NCBI GenBank assembly: GCA_015680685.1
Contig: MNCI01037991.1
Coordinates: forward strand, 262,938 to 326,937
Direction of reading: 5' to 3'
From: Gnetum montanum
Taxonomy: Eukaryota > Streptophyta > Gnetopsida > Gnetales > Gnetaceae
DNA: 64,000 bases
The notes below the pieces were generated by a model. The model saw only the letters and a list, made by a program, of their open reading frames with translations, was not told the DNA's origin and ran no database searches. Positions 23,510-34,330 of the stretch are shown piece after piece. Positions within the stretch are counted from its first letter, which is position 1, and each line of letters begins with the position of its first letter. Position numbers and translations under genes: made by a program.

Positions 23510-24372
23510 TGATGAGTGGCTAGCTACCCCTACACTCAACCATGCATGATCTGATTGAACTCTGTAGACAAACTAGTTGCAATAGCTAGATAGTTACTCG
23601 TTGATCACAGTTTGCTATCTTTCCACTTGAACTAGTATTTGCTTTGTCACGTATGGTTTAGTCCAGGGTGAGGTGTATGATGTGTTCCTAAACTAACGCT
23701 TCTCCTAGAGACAATGGAAAGTAATCTTTAATTAAGCTAGGAGGAAAGGGGAGAGAGAGTTAAACTAATAGGAGATAGGGAGAGAGGATCTAAGCTAGCC
23801 TAAGTGCGATGAGCATCCATTCCTTAATCATCCGTACACATCTTATGCCTTGTGCACGACTACCACTAGGATTACCAAGCGCATGGCCCGAGTACGCTAC
23901 TAGGATACCAAGCAGTCACACGTAGATGTTTGTGATCAAGTCGTACTCATTCTGCATTTAAGGAGTTTAGGGTGAATATATATTAACTATAAAAACAATA
24001 ATTAAATAATTAAACTAAGTGGATGCTGCAATGATAAAGTAATCTCAATCTTTATTTATGATCATGTGCGTGTCCAAGTACATCACACTTGAATAAAGGA
24101 AGTCATACAATTACAATCATCACACTACGGGCATGCATTGGGAGAAAGGATTGAGAGGAAAAAATAACAAAAAGTATCTAACTAAACTAACTCCTAAAAC
24201 TACTAAAAAATTGACTCCTTTCCCAGGTGCCTACATGTGTATTTATAGGTCTACACAGGAGTCACGATATTGTGTATCTGATATCGCGACCTAGCTACAA
24301 TATCGTGTACCTAATATCAAGTCTTTGATATCGATGGTCCGATATCGCAGCCTGATGAATTACGATTCAGCA
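23510..24372 (-). repeat. 3' LTR of the minus-strand element (863 bp)
   Basis: Read on the plus strand it starts TGATGAGTGGCTAGC and ends TTACGATTCAGCA (TTCATCA in the partner). It has a TATA box on the minus strand at 24240-24248 and a cluster of GATATC-like palindromes at 24265-24350. It pairs with 31269-32161. Confidence 0.93.
24265..24350. promoter_or_regulatory. GATATC palindrome cluster in U3 of the 3' LTR
   Basis: CGATATTG, TGATATCGCGA, CAATATCGTG, TAATATCA, TGATATCGA and CGATATCGC lie within 86 bases, directly upstream of the minus-strand TATA box at 24240-24248. Confidence 0.8.
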
Positions 24373-24390
24373 TACCCCCACAACTGAATA
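24373..24390 (-). promoter_or_regulatory. Polypurine tract of the minus-strand element
   Basis: On the minus strand GTTGTGGGGGTA directly precedes the 3' LTR. It closely matches the CATGGGGGTA tract before the central LTR at 11921. Confidence 0.65.
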
Positions 24391-24440
24391 ACAACTTGTC
24401 CTCAAGTCAAAAATGAGAATAAGCTCCATTTATTACATAN

Positions 24441-25286
24441 ATTTCAACAGCTGTGAGAATAGTTGATCAAGGTTAACCAGGAGATGAACTATTTGGCTAA
24501 AGAAAATCAAGCCTTCTCAATGGAGGAGGTACACACCATTCATCAGAAGATGGCCATCGAAATAAGCACGTGGCAAAACAAGGCCAAGCAGCATGAAAAA
24601 TTAAAGGAGCATTTCCAAGAATAGGTGGGAATGTACAAGAAAGTTATCAAAAAAGAGATTCATATGTCCAAGGCCCACATCAACACTTTCAATTCTCAAC
24701 ACACTGATTGGCAGGCCATATTAGATACATATGCATTTGCCCACCAGGTAGAACTTAAAAGCCAAGACCTACAGATTCAGGATCTCACAAAGTACATGGA
24801 GTTGGTAAATTGGTGGTATGCCAATCTAACCATGTTGATAGTAGGGTGCCCGAGGACAGAGCTCAAGAGGCAGGTAGCTACCACCTATGCCAAGTATGAA
24901 GTAGAATTTNCACCAATTTACCAACTCCATGTACTTTGTGAGATCCTGAATCTGTAGGTCTTGGCTTTTAAGTTCTACCTGGTGGGCAAATGCATATGTA
25001 TCTAATATGGCCTGCCAATCAGTGTGTTGAGAATTGAAAGTGTTGATGTGGGCCTTGGACATATGAATCTCTTTTTTGATAACTTTCTTGTACATTCCCA
25101 CCTATTCTTGGAAATGCTCCTTTAATTTTTCATGCTGCTTGGCCTTGTTTTGCCACGTGCTTATTTCGATGGCCATCTTCTGATGAATGGTGTGTACCTC
25201 CTCCATTGAGAAGGCTTGATTTTCTTTAGCCAAATAGTTCATCTCCTGGTTAACCTTGATCAACTATTCTCACAGCTGTTGAAATT
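24441..25286. repeat. Inverted duplication with a flipped block 24441-24909 between two single Ns
   Basis: The block between N 24440 and N 24910 reads, on the plus strand, as the accessory gene that should run on the minus strand. Its first part (24441 to about 24815) is the reverse complement of about 24911-25286. The remaining 94 bases (24816-24909) carry the next stretch of that gene (WYANLTMLIVGCPRTELKRQ, 20 residues). Turned round, the block would extend the minus-strand frame past its break, with a 375-base overlap. This is most likely an orientation error in scaffolding. Confidence 0.88.
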
Positions 25287-27212
25287 TTTTTTTGAGAACA
25301 TTCTTTTGTTTCTCCATAGAGGTCAACCAAAGATTGTCATCAATAAGCTATTTATTTTCTTCTTGTAAGGCCTTGAGTGCCTTGGCATGCACGTAGGTTT
25401 GCACTTATGCCTTGGAGGCATCCTATTCAGCCTTCTCTTTTTCCTCCACCACTCTTTTATTATCTGCCAATAATTTCTTAAGTTGTTGTATCCTAAAGGT
25501 GTCCAGCTGGTCTATGGGAACAAATTGAGAGGGATCCTACTGTGAAGCTTGCAGGGTTACAATCCTTTCTTATAGTCTTGTCAATTCTACTTCTACATGC
25601 TCAGCCCTTATCTCTGTCATGACCAACTTCCCTTTGGTGGAGATGATGTTTGATTGTGCTACCGTAACATCCTGTGGGATGTCAAACAAGGACGTCATCA
25701 ACTGTCTTGTTTGCAGAAATTGATCAAGCACATCCTCATGCTCTGCAGGAGTCATTGAGGAACAGGCCAGAGTTTGAGCATCTCGTGCTTCTATGAAATC
25801 TTCCGGTGGCACAACAGGGACGTTAAAAGATTCTTTGATGTTGTCTATGACCACCTTTGTGGCTCCTGTTATGTCTTAGTGTTGCATGACCACCACTGTG
25901 GTCCCTTCACTAGTCTCCAATTGCACCTAAAAGGATGCAGTGTTCCCTGAAATATGTTGCAACCAATAAGTCTCCCCTCCTCCTGTCTGAATGGACACCT
26001 TTCCCCGTGCACAATCTATAGAGATAGTGGATTGTACAGTATTGTCGATGACATGGAAGATATTTGCATCATCACAACTTCCCCAATTGACCGTCTCAAT
26101 GATGGCCCTGATATGGCTCATCGACAGTCGGTAATCTTGAGGCGGTGCCAATGGTTGATCTCGCTGGCTCATGTTGAGCCCTGCTTCTTGTTGTTGACTG
26201 GGTACTATGCTTGGAAGTTGGCTAGGCCCTATAAGATGAGTTGCAATGGGCCCCACCATCTATTCTTGCTCTTGTTCTAGCTCCAACGTCTCACTAGCAC
26301 TTTTCCTTACAGCTGGTGGCTTCAGCAGTTCAGCGTATGAAGCATTTTGGACTCTTTTGAGGATGTCATTGGTGTATTCCCGAATACCAACATGCTTACA
26401 TACCTTCCTGATGAGACAAGGGAAGGGCAACACAAACTTCCCTATCTTGCATTCTTCAAACTGCCTTAAGATCTCCATGAAATATAGATGAGGCAGGTTA
26501 CCATTAACCTTTCTCATCAATATTGCACTTCCTCTTCCTACATATGTTAAAATTCTATTTAATCCTTTTGTGGAAAATATGTGATAAGTTTCAATTTTAA
26601 AGTAGATTCTCTCTTCCAACGTCACTTCTCCATATATCTTATCTTCCTTACCATATGTTCTATCTAACCAAACCCTTTACGCATCAACATCAGGGCAAGT
26701 AGACAGACGAGCAACCTTTGGCCTTGTGTTCGGAAGGTTTAACACTTCCAAAATGGCTTTGATAGAAAAATCAACAGACACACCATAAATTTCAACTATA
26801 TTTCTTCTTTATTGTGCCAAAATTGATACATTTGTCCTTAGTACCAGGCACCGCTTTCGAAGAGGATAGGCCATAATGGGGACCCTTTGAGCTGGTCCCT
26901 AACGGCCTCAAGAGCGAATTCCGTGAAAGGTCCAAAGTTCAATTCCACGATCACTATAGTAGATGTGGACCTTTCATGGATGGCCTAAACACACTCTAGG
27001 GACAATATGAGGTGTTGTCCCTATGCAGGCACTGCAGCAGCTCCATCTTTTGCCTGTCCTAATTGTATAGTGGCAGGAGCCTCTTGATTGATACTGAAAG
27101 ATTGTGCCTCTTGCTTTGTATGTTGTTCAGCAGGCACCTATCCTCTACCTCTTCAGGGTCACTTAAATGCACCTTGAGAGGGACCTTCTTATTGTCCATG
27201 CTTTGGGGCCAT
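24911..27212 (-). pseudogene. Coiled-coil accessory gene, copy 3, best preserved, with an extra N-terminal domain
   Basis: It starts at 27212 (MAPKHG). About 100 Gln/Ala-rich residues are followed by a folded domain of about 220 residues (26900-26260; blocks include VEIYGVSVDFSIKAILEVLN, VWLDRTYGKEDKIYGEV, FVLPFPCLIRKVCKHVGI). Next come a Gln/Glu linker, a second segment (26259-25927), then MTPAEHEDVLDQFLQTRQLM (25780s) and a long coiled coil continuing across 25560-24911 and into the flipped block 24441-24909. Frame changes near 26830 and at least six in-frame stops break it. The N-terminal domain is reminiscent of the plant 'putative plant transposon protein' domain seen in other retroelement extra genes; this is recalled, not tested. 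Copies 1 and 2 lack or have lost that domain. Function unknown. Confidence 0.72.
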
Positions 27213-27704
27213 CTGCAATCGCACAGGGACAATCATTAGTAAGGTTGCTTACCAAAGTTAAGTTATACCTTACTTCCTACCTTAATGAATTTGTTATGAT
27301 TCCGTGTGATTTTAAAGATAGGAATTTTTATGGAAATGTCCCCAAAAGATTTTAATATTTGGTCCAATTTGCTTATGTGGCTTCAGAGTTTAATTTCCCT
27401 ATATAGATAAGGAGATGAAATTATTTTTGACACATGTTTATTATTTTTATAACTAATTACCCTTGATAGTGTCCTTCGGGCGATGAAGAATTTCAAAAAA
27501 TTTATACATAATTCAACATGTGCCCCTCCCCCACGACTAAGCTGAACACTCCAGATTCAAGTAGGTTCAGATAGAATGAAAATCGAAGCATTAGCGAGCG
27601 AGTTATGGTTATCAAAATAAGAGATGCGCAATTGCAAGTTGTAGAAGAAAATTTGAAAAAATCCCCCTGCGTGAACAGTTGCAAATGATGTTGATGTTCA
27701 CGGG

Positions 27705-27795
27705 GGGTCCATATATATAGATTTTAAGCACGCGATATCGCATACCCGCTAGCGGGGACCCGATATCGTGTTTGACCCGATATTGCGTCCTATCA
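27705..27795 (-). promoter_or_regulatory. Internal promoter with GATATC cluster in front of accessory gene copy 3
   Basis: On the minus strand, GCAATATCGGG, ACGATATCGGG and GCGATATCGCG (27785-27731) lie directly upstream of a TATA box CTATATATAT (27720-27711). The ATG of the accessory gene is 500 bases further on. The element's own LTRs have the same plan: GATATC cluster, then a CTATAAATAC box. A short palindrome CCCGCTAGCGGG lies between the first two motifs. Confidence 0.65.
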
Positions 27796-29137
27796 AAAAT
27801 AGGGTACTTGAAAAATTTACAGTTTTTTTGAAACTCCAATGTATAAAATGAGGACATGTAGGTCAATGTAAAGGGGTCTAGGGTAATACAAACTAGTCCT
27901 GAAGGCACAAAGAGTATAATGATGTAAAATCTGACAATGAAAATCATGAAGAGTAGGAGGAAAAAGGACATGTGTTAGCTCATAGGAACGTTTGAACCAG
28001 AAAGATGATAAGGGAAAGAAGAACATTGGTAATACTTAGAGGGTATAAGATGATGTGCAGGAGATGTGTTACTAGTGAAAATTACAAGGGTTACACAAGT
28101 GGGTCCTCCCCAAAGCAGGTTCCAACCTATAGTGCCCTTGCGTAACCACACCTTAAAATGTTTGTAGGCATTAGAAGGGTTAAATGTAATCGACACCGAT
28201 CTCACAAAACACACACATGATGTAGATATCACTGTGATGAGATATGAATCCCATGTTAACCGAGTCACAAGTCACAATTACATGAACAACAAGGTGAGGC
28301 AAATTGTAGAAGGGATTGCAGAGATTGGGACATGAGGTAACAAACTCAAGGCACAATGAGTCTTGCGGGTAAGGCGTGATTAGTGTTTCATTTTCCCATC
28401 ACTCCAAAATTAGCACCAAGTCCATTCTTTTGATCAATGACATCGCATTGCTTCGTCCCATGATGGACAACCATAAGAGCACCGTGATAGCAAGGTGTAT
28501 GATCACTTGGTGTTTCATCCAAGGGAGGAGTGATTTTTTCTTTGTGGCACACATGTTTTTTTTTTTTGATGAAGTATTTCTTAATTCAGAGAAGTCGCCT
28601 ACCTTCGGGCATGGGTGCATGTCTTTTCAACGGGACCCCCTAGAATAGCATTATTTTTTTCTGGTTGAGTGCTTTTTGATTACTCTTACTCCCATTTTTT
28701 GTTAGATCTACAAGGATCTTAGTACAACCAAATTGCATGATAACTCTTACAGATGCCACCAAAGAGAATCCACAAGTCCCCTTGATGTCACACCCTAGCC
28801 ATTCCTCCTTGGTCCATCATTCTTCACTCTGGGCATAATGAGCACAAAATTACTTTAAGTTTTAATGATTATGGATATCATTATACCCAAAGTGGAACCT
28901 CTTATTAATAGAATGGGGGAGTGAATGTTGTGGGCTTGCTATCGAAAAAATTAGTCACCCGAGACTTGATACCATAGAACAACATCTCAACCAATGAGCC
29001 ACATGAGTGTTTTATTTGTAGATGAGATTACTCATAAAAAGATAAAAAGACAAAATAATAAATTGAAAGATGAAAAACTGGAAAACAAAAAATTTTAAAA
29101 TTAAAGAAGAGGAAAACATTTATTAATTTTGTTGTTG
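27796..29137 (-). other. Unassigned stretch between gag and the internal promoter
   Basis: This is where pol would be expected. No catalytic motif of reverse transcriptase, RNase H or integrase is readable on either strand, and frames are short. It includes a T run at 28557-28570. Confidence 0.6.
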
Positions 29138-31134
29138 TTAGAATGGGTGATACCACCCATAACTAAATGATTGAGCATGGCTAGAATTAATAAATGAAAG
29201 GTTGGGATCCTTGCATGTTGAAAATATTGGGACTTGGTCATACTTACCCCATTGGGGTTCACACACTAGATTAAAGTTGGCATAGTGGGGTAGGTTATAA
29301 CGTGTAGTTAATTGATGAGTGGTTGACCCACTATGACACCCTTGACCATAAGATGGTATGCAAGGATCAATCTGTCTTCCTTGGTGGGTATATTCATTGG
29401 GTCGTATGGTTGTTGGAGTATTGGTTGGTGGCCCTGAGGAAGTAACATGAGGCATTGGGTTTGTGGAGGAGGATGCACCACAGTGTTGGACTTGTGCTAG
29501 GTTGGAGGATATAGTGGGATCAAAATTGTGTTGTCCCCTCTTACGGTCATGCCAAAAGAAAGAGCATCTTTGATGTTGAGGAGAGTTCCCACTACTGTTG
29601 TTAGCAGAACCACAAGTAATATTCGTGGGTTGCTGCTATGATGCAAACCCTTCTGGAACACTTGGTGGCGATGTAGAAGGAGGTGGAGGATGAGACTGTT
29701 AAAATTAAGGAGAAGTGTAATGTACACGAGGTGGTGGTCCTGTTGGAGAGGATACGGGTTGATACTATTGAGGAGAATAAAAATAGTTGTTGAGATAGAG
29801 GATGTTGACCCAATCGGAGAAACAGGATGTTGAACTTGATAAGCACCTAGGTTCGGATTGTACGAAGGGTGTAACTAGTTTCGGGATGGCCTCCCCCAAG
29901 ACTGGGATTGTTGCCACTGTGATTGAACACAATATTTCTGCATGAACTCTGGATGCAACATTCTTCCCCAATGTTCCCGTAAATGTGACAAGATTGGACA
30001 TTGGCCCTTGGGGTGATCGTACAAGCAAATGTTGCATTGATACATATGATTGGCAGTTGAGCTCTTATTTTTCTCAACCCTTCTTTCTGATTGTCTAATG
30101 GTATTTTGTCCTGCTCCTTGGTTTTTCATAACTCTACCTCCAATAATGTTGGCATATTCTTCGCATTTTTTATGCATCCATTCCATCATCTTATTGATCT
30201 TTGCCTCTACTTCATCTAGTGATTGTAATATGGGCAAAGATGGTTCCACCTCTTTGAGGTGAGTTGATTTCTCCTCTTTATTATCATGGGCCCTTGTTGA
30301 TTTAAGGTTTTAGGCCTGTTGAGATTTTTCAATATTCTCCCATCTAGCCATTTTTCCTTCTTCTTTTGCTACCCACTTAATAAGCTCTTGGAGTTTGTGG
30401 ATCCGTAGCTCGTATAGTTGGCCTTGGGTGTGCATTCCTAGGGTTTCCCTTGTTTCATTACGAAGCCCATCTATGATATGGTACATTAGCCTTTTCTTGG
30501 ACAACTCATGGCTTGGGCAATTGTTTAACAATGCATAATATCTTTCTAAGGCCATGTCCAAGGGTTCATGTTGCGCTTGTTTCCACTCTTGCATTTGTCT
30601 CCTCAAGGCTGACACTCTTGCATAAGTTTGATATCTTTCATTGAAGATCTTTACCATTATTGGCCAATGTCTAATTGATCTTGGTTTTAAAGACCTATAC
30701 CATAATTTTTCTTGGCCAACGAGTGTCATATGAGAGAGCTTAAGTTTTTGCAATCCATTATCAATGTTATTCCATAAACAATCATCATGGAAGGCTTGTA
30801 GATGGTGTTGCAGATCTAAATCGTAGCCTCTTGAAAACTTAGGAAAGTTGTTTAAGTCAAGCCTAGGTAGATGACTTTCCTTATGATGCCTACGGGATAT
30901 TCGAACAACCTCTTGTATTTTTGTTAGGCTTGTAGTGGCCAGTAGGAGTTCATCATCACTAGGTATGTTATGCATTTGTGAGTTGGGACGATTTTGTCTT
31001 TGATTAAATTTATAGGAAACCCCTACATCAGATTAGGTACTCCAAACTTCATCTTCTTCATCATATAATTTTTTGGTTCTCCAATGAATTTCCTTACTAG
31101 TTGTTGCATTATCATAGTCTTGTGAGAGAGACAT
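29138..31134 (-). pseudogene. Gag of the minus-strand non-autonomous element
   Basis: It starts at ATG 31134, about 115 bases after the primer site. The frame holds from 31134 to 29875 with only two stops (near 31030 and 30310-30312). The capsid part spans about 30900-30450 (LPRLDLNNFPKFSRG, then LTLVGQ-like EKLWYRSLKP and IFNERYQTYARVSALRRQMQ). A zinc-knuckle-like C-x2-C-x3-H-x4-C (CNICLYDHPKGQC) is at 30036-29998. Beyond 29875 a Pro/Gln/Thr-rich tail continues in shifted frames to a stop at 29138. Gag is the best conserved gene here apart from the accessory gene, as expected if both were kept in a non-autonomous element. Confidence 0.85.
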
Positions 31135-31249
31135 GGTTGTAAATTTGTGTGTGATTTAATTGTAATTAATTTATTTTCTAAAAGATATATCATTAATACC
31201 TTGTTACAACGATCTTATATGATGTAACTAATCTAAATAACTAGCACAA

Positions 31250-31267
31250 TCCCTGGCAATAGCGCCA
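31250..31267 (-). promoter_or_regulatory. Primer binding site, tRNA-Asp type, minus-strand element
   Basis: On the minus strand TGGCGCTATTGCCAGGGA begins two bases after the 5' LTR. It matches the remembered tRNA-Asp site TGGCGCCGTTGCCGGGGA at 15 of 18 positions, with only transitions. It fixes the element's orientation. Confidence 0.8.
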
Positions 31268-31268
31268 A

Positions 31269-32161
31269 TGATGAGTGGCTAGCTACCCCTACACTCAACC
31301 ATACAAATACAAGCATTACACACATGATCCGGTCAAACTCCATAAACTGGCTAGTTGCGGTATCTAGATAGTTACTCGTTGATTGCAATTCGCTGTCTTC
31401 CCACATGGACTAGTATTTTCTTTGTCATGTATGGTTTACTCCAAGGTGAGGTGTATGATGTGTTCCTAAACTAATGCTGCTCCTAGAGATAATGGAAAGT
31501 AATCTTTAATTAAGCTAGGAGGAAAGGGGAGAGAGAGTTAAACTAATAGGAGATAGGGAGAGAGGATCTAAGCTAGCCTAAGTGCGATGAGCATCTATTC
31601 CTTAATCATCCGTACACATCTTATGCCTCGTGCATGACTACCACAGGGATTACCAAGCGCATGGCCTGAGTACACTACTGGGATACCAAGCAGTCACACG
31701 TAGATGCTTGTGATCAAGTTGTACTCATTTTGCGTTTAAGGAGATTAGCCTGAAGAGATATTAACTACAAAAACAATAATTAAATAATTAAAGTAAGTGG
31801 ATGCTGTAATGATGAAGTAATTTCGATCTTGATTTTCAGTCATGTGCGTGTCCAAGTACGTCACACTCGAATAAAGGATGCAGTACAATTACAATCATCA
31901 CACTGCGAGCATGCACTTGGAGAAAGGGTTGAGAGGAAAAAATAACAAAAAAACTCTAACTAAATTGACTCCTAAAATTGACCAAAAACTGCTAAAAAAC
32001 TGACTCCTTTCCCATGCGTCTACATGTGTATTTATAGGTTTGCACAGGAGTCACAATATCGCATATCCAATATCACAACCTAGCTACAATATCGTGTACC
32101 TAATATTGAGGCTTCGATATCAAGGGTCCAATATCACAGACTGATGAATTATGATTCATCA
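31269..32161 (-). repeat. 5' LTR of the minus-strand element (893 bp)
   Basis: It runs from TGATGAGTGG to ATTCATCA on the plus strand, with TATA on the minus strand at 32029-32037 and a GATATC-like cluster at 32047-32143. It is 30 bases longer than its partner, mostly from an extra segment near 31300-31325. Confidence 0.93.
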
Positions 32162-32448
32162 CTTGTGAAGGTCCTTCAGCATCCTAGGAGCATCCACCTC
32201 CTGGCACTATTTGATCTTCACCTCATGTTCAGCAACTAGAGGGTTCATGCTGCTAATTTTATAAAGGTGTCCAATTTTATTATCAAAGACATCCAATGTT
32301 GTAATTTTTGTAATTCCATACAATTCAGCACTCAAAGTCAATTAGTTAAAGTCAATCAGTTAATAATCCCATACCTTTTCAATTTTGTAAGAAGCTTGAT
32401 CCTACTTTTATTCACTCAACAACGAGTTTTCACTCAAACATGCAAGTA
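32162..32448 (+). pseudogene. Accessory gene copy 2, 3' tail, and region before the 3' LTR
   Basis: It starts with the second CTTGT (32162-32166) and continues GAAGGTCCTTCAGCATCC, matching GAAGGTCCTCATTTTCAAGCC of copy 1 at 11668 on. The remainder matches 11700-11920 (ATCCAATTTTGTAATG..., then a degenerate polypurine tract CATGCAAGTA at 32439-32448). Confidence 0.75.
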
Positions 32449-33312
32449 TGATGAATCATTCAACAAACTATGTCAATAGACATGCGTCGATGCAACCCTG
32501 TCGACATAGCCTCATCAATGCATGGTTTGATGTATCAACGTAGTGTCATGTCACACTTATATAAATGCATGTACCCACTGCATTTATGGCATTCTATGTC
32601 ATTAGTGTAGCCAAGCTCTTGTTGTTTTCTTCCATTAGAGTTAGAATATTTTTTGAGTGCCCATAGTAGGACTTCAAGGAATTCTACATATCCTTATTCG
32701 AACATCATTATACTTAGACACATTGATATGGTGGTAATAAAGACGAGATTCTTGGAACTCCTTGTAGTACTTAAAATAGATTCATGTTTACTTTCATGCA
32801 CTTTATTATTCATACATTTTACATTCTTGTCCTTAGTTAATTATTAAACTTTATAATAGACACATAAGTACAACCATTTCGAATATACTGTTTAATGCTT
32901 AGTAATCCTAGTAGTGGCTATTTGGTATGCCCAGTGATAGACACTTGGTAACACAGTCGCGTTAGAACAAGTTTAGGATGCATATGGAAAGTGGGCTCGG
33001 ATGCTTATGTCAAGATGGTTAGCTTAAAAAATCATTAAATAGTTAAGTAGTTAATTTTCAATTAATTATCTTTACTTCAACACTAAACAAATAAAAATAT
33101 AAAATATAAATAAATATAATGTGCCTTGGCTTACACTTAACCATATAAATGCACTTACACAAGTGAGAGCCAAGAAGACAACGATAATACATTCCTACAT
33201 CACTATCTTTGTCTATTGATACACTTAGGGGCTAAGTCCATGGAATTCGACTAGATCGCTAGTGAACGTTTGTGATTCATATGGTTGAGTAGAGGGGCTA
33301 CTTGCTGCTCAT
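32449..33312 (+). mobile_element. 3' LTR of internal region 2
   Basis: It starts TGATGAATCATTC and ends near CTGCTCAT (33312; the last CA seems mutated). TATA is at 32558-32566 (TTATATAAATG) and AATAAA at 32736-32741. It matches the central LTR 11921-12992 through U3, R and one copy of its distal part. No target duplication can be assigned because the left end of the compound element is missing at the N join at 4759. Confidence 0.8.
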
Positions 33313-34330
33313 ATTATTATATAATGGTACATATTTTTTTCTCATGAACTAACCATAACTTTTCCACTTAATTTAACTTTATTAATTTTAAGAATAATTG
33401 ACAATCTTCTTGCAAATACTTTTTATGAATAACTTCCTTTACAACTTTTGTTTAAACTCTAGATGGCTGTAAGAACCCAAAAAGTGTCAATATAGGCTTT
33501 ATAACAAGTGAGCCTTTGATTCTTTTAAAGGCTAGCTAAACAATGATGTGTTAGCCTAGTGGTAAGGATCTTGATTTGGAAACTCCAAGTTATGGGTTTA
33601 ACTTTGGTGGGCAACATTGAGTGATAAAGTTCTAATTGGATAGCTAACTCCATTTTGTTAGGACAAGACTAAGATGATGATGATGAAACTTTTAATTGGA
33701 CTATATGTGTTGGGATGGATATTAAATTTCAAATAAAAAATTTAAAAGCGAGATCATAGGTGAACTCAACACATTTTCAATGATTGCTAAATTTATATAT
33801 TCTCTATATCAATCATTTAAATTTTATTTTTCCACCCTTGTTAATAGGCTTGTACCTATCTGTCCTACAAATCTATGACACTAGGTTAATCTATAGCCAT
33901 TGAATGCTCCTTAACAACCTTTGCAAAATTATTCCATAATTCATGTTTTACATGATTCTTATATTAATTACAAGATTGAAAGATAAATAGTTACATTTCA
34001 TTAATAGTGCGTATCAATACAAGCGAATTTTTTTTCAATTTTTTCATAAATTTGTTATGGTTACTTCATAGTTATTTTTGCCGTTGCACGAATGAAGAAT
34101 ATATGAATGTCTTTATCTTTGATGGAGCATTACACATTGAGGGATGTCGGACCCTCGGTATCACACATTGAGAGGTAACAGCCTAAGGAGTTTTATTTTC
34201 CCGTTTACGACACTTGAATTATGGTGTGCGCATGCATATCATACCATTGAAGTGAACACTCCTTCCTTTTATATCCCAATCGTTAGAATCAACGCCGTGT
34301 CATCCGCACGGTGCCCAAGGCACCACTGCT
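33313..34330. other. AT-rich intergenic DNA
   Basis: No gene seen. It contains a tRNA-derived SINE-like unit (33541-33680). Short frames near 34140-34370 have no recognisable product. Confidence 0.5.
33541..33680 (+). mobile_element. tRNA-derived SINE-like unit
   Basis: GTTAGCCTAGTGGTAAGGATC (33550-33570) is a good RNA polymerase III A box, and TATGGGTTTAACTTTGG about 32 bases later resembles a decayed B box. A GATGATGATGATG run ends the unit near 33690. The A box and the next 20 bases resemble 38595-38530 on the other strand. Confidence 0.45.

Larger units (their letters stand above)
23510..32161 (-). mobile_element. Complete 8652-bp non-autonomous LTR retroelement, minus orientation
   Basis: The order on the minus strand is 5' LTR (32161-31269), tRNA-Asp primer site (31267-31250), gag (31134-29138), an unassigned 1.4 kb, an internal TATA promoter (about 27790-27711), the coiled-coil accessory gene (from 27212), polypurine tract (24382-24373) and 3' LTR (24372-23510). 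The exact target duplication CTTGT shows a single insertion. No reverse transcriptase, RNase H or integrase motif is found, so it would need enzymes in trans. It interrupts accessory gene copy 2. In a 330-base part of the two LTRs I count about 14 differences, all but two of them transitions, so it is younger than the elements it sits in. Confidence 0.9.

Noticed and set aside
24625-24957. Separate plus-strand gene next to a similar minus-strand gene (convergent pair)
   Set aside because: The two are the same sequence in a block flipped between two Ns.
27796-29137. Hidden pol gene in the minus-strand element
   Set aside because: I looked for the F.DD box, KDHF.LPF, YTDH and GGH...GYYW motifs in this orientation and found none.
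33541-33615. Functional tRNA gene
   Set aside because: The A box is good but the B box and acceptor stem are decayed; a similar head on the other strand at 38.5 kb suggests a SINE.
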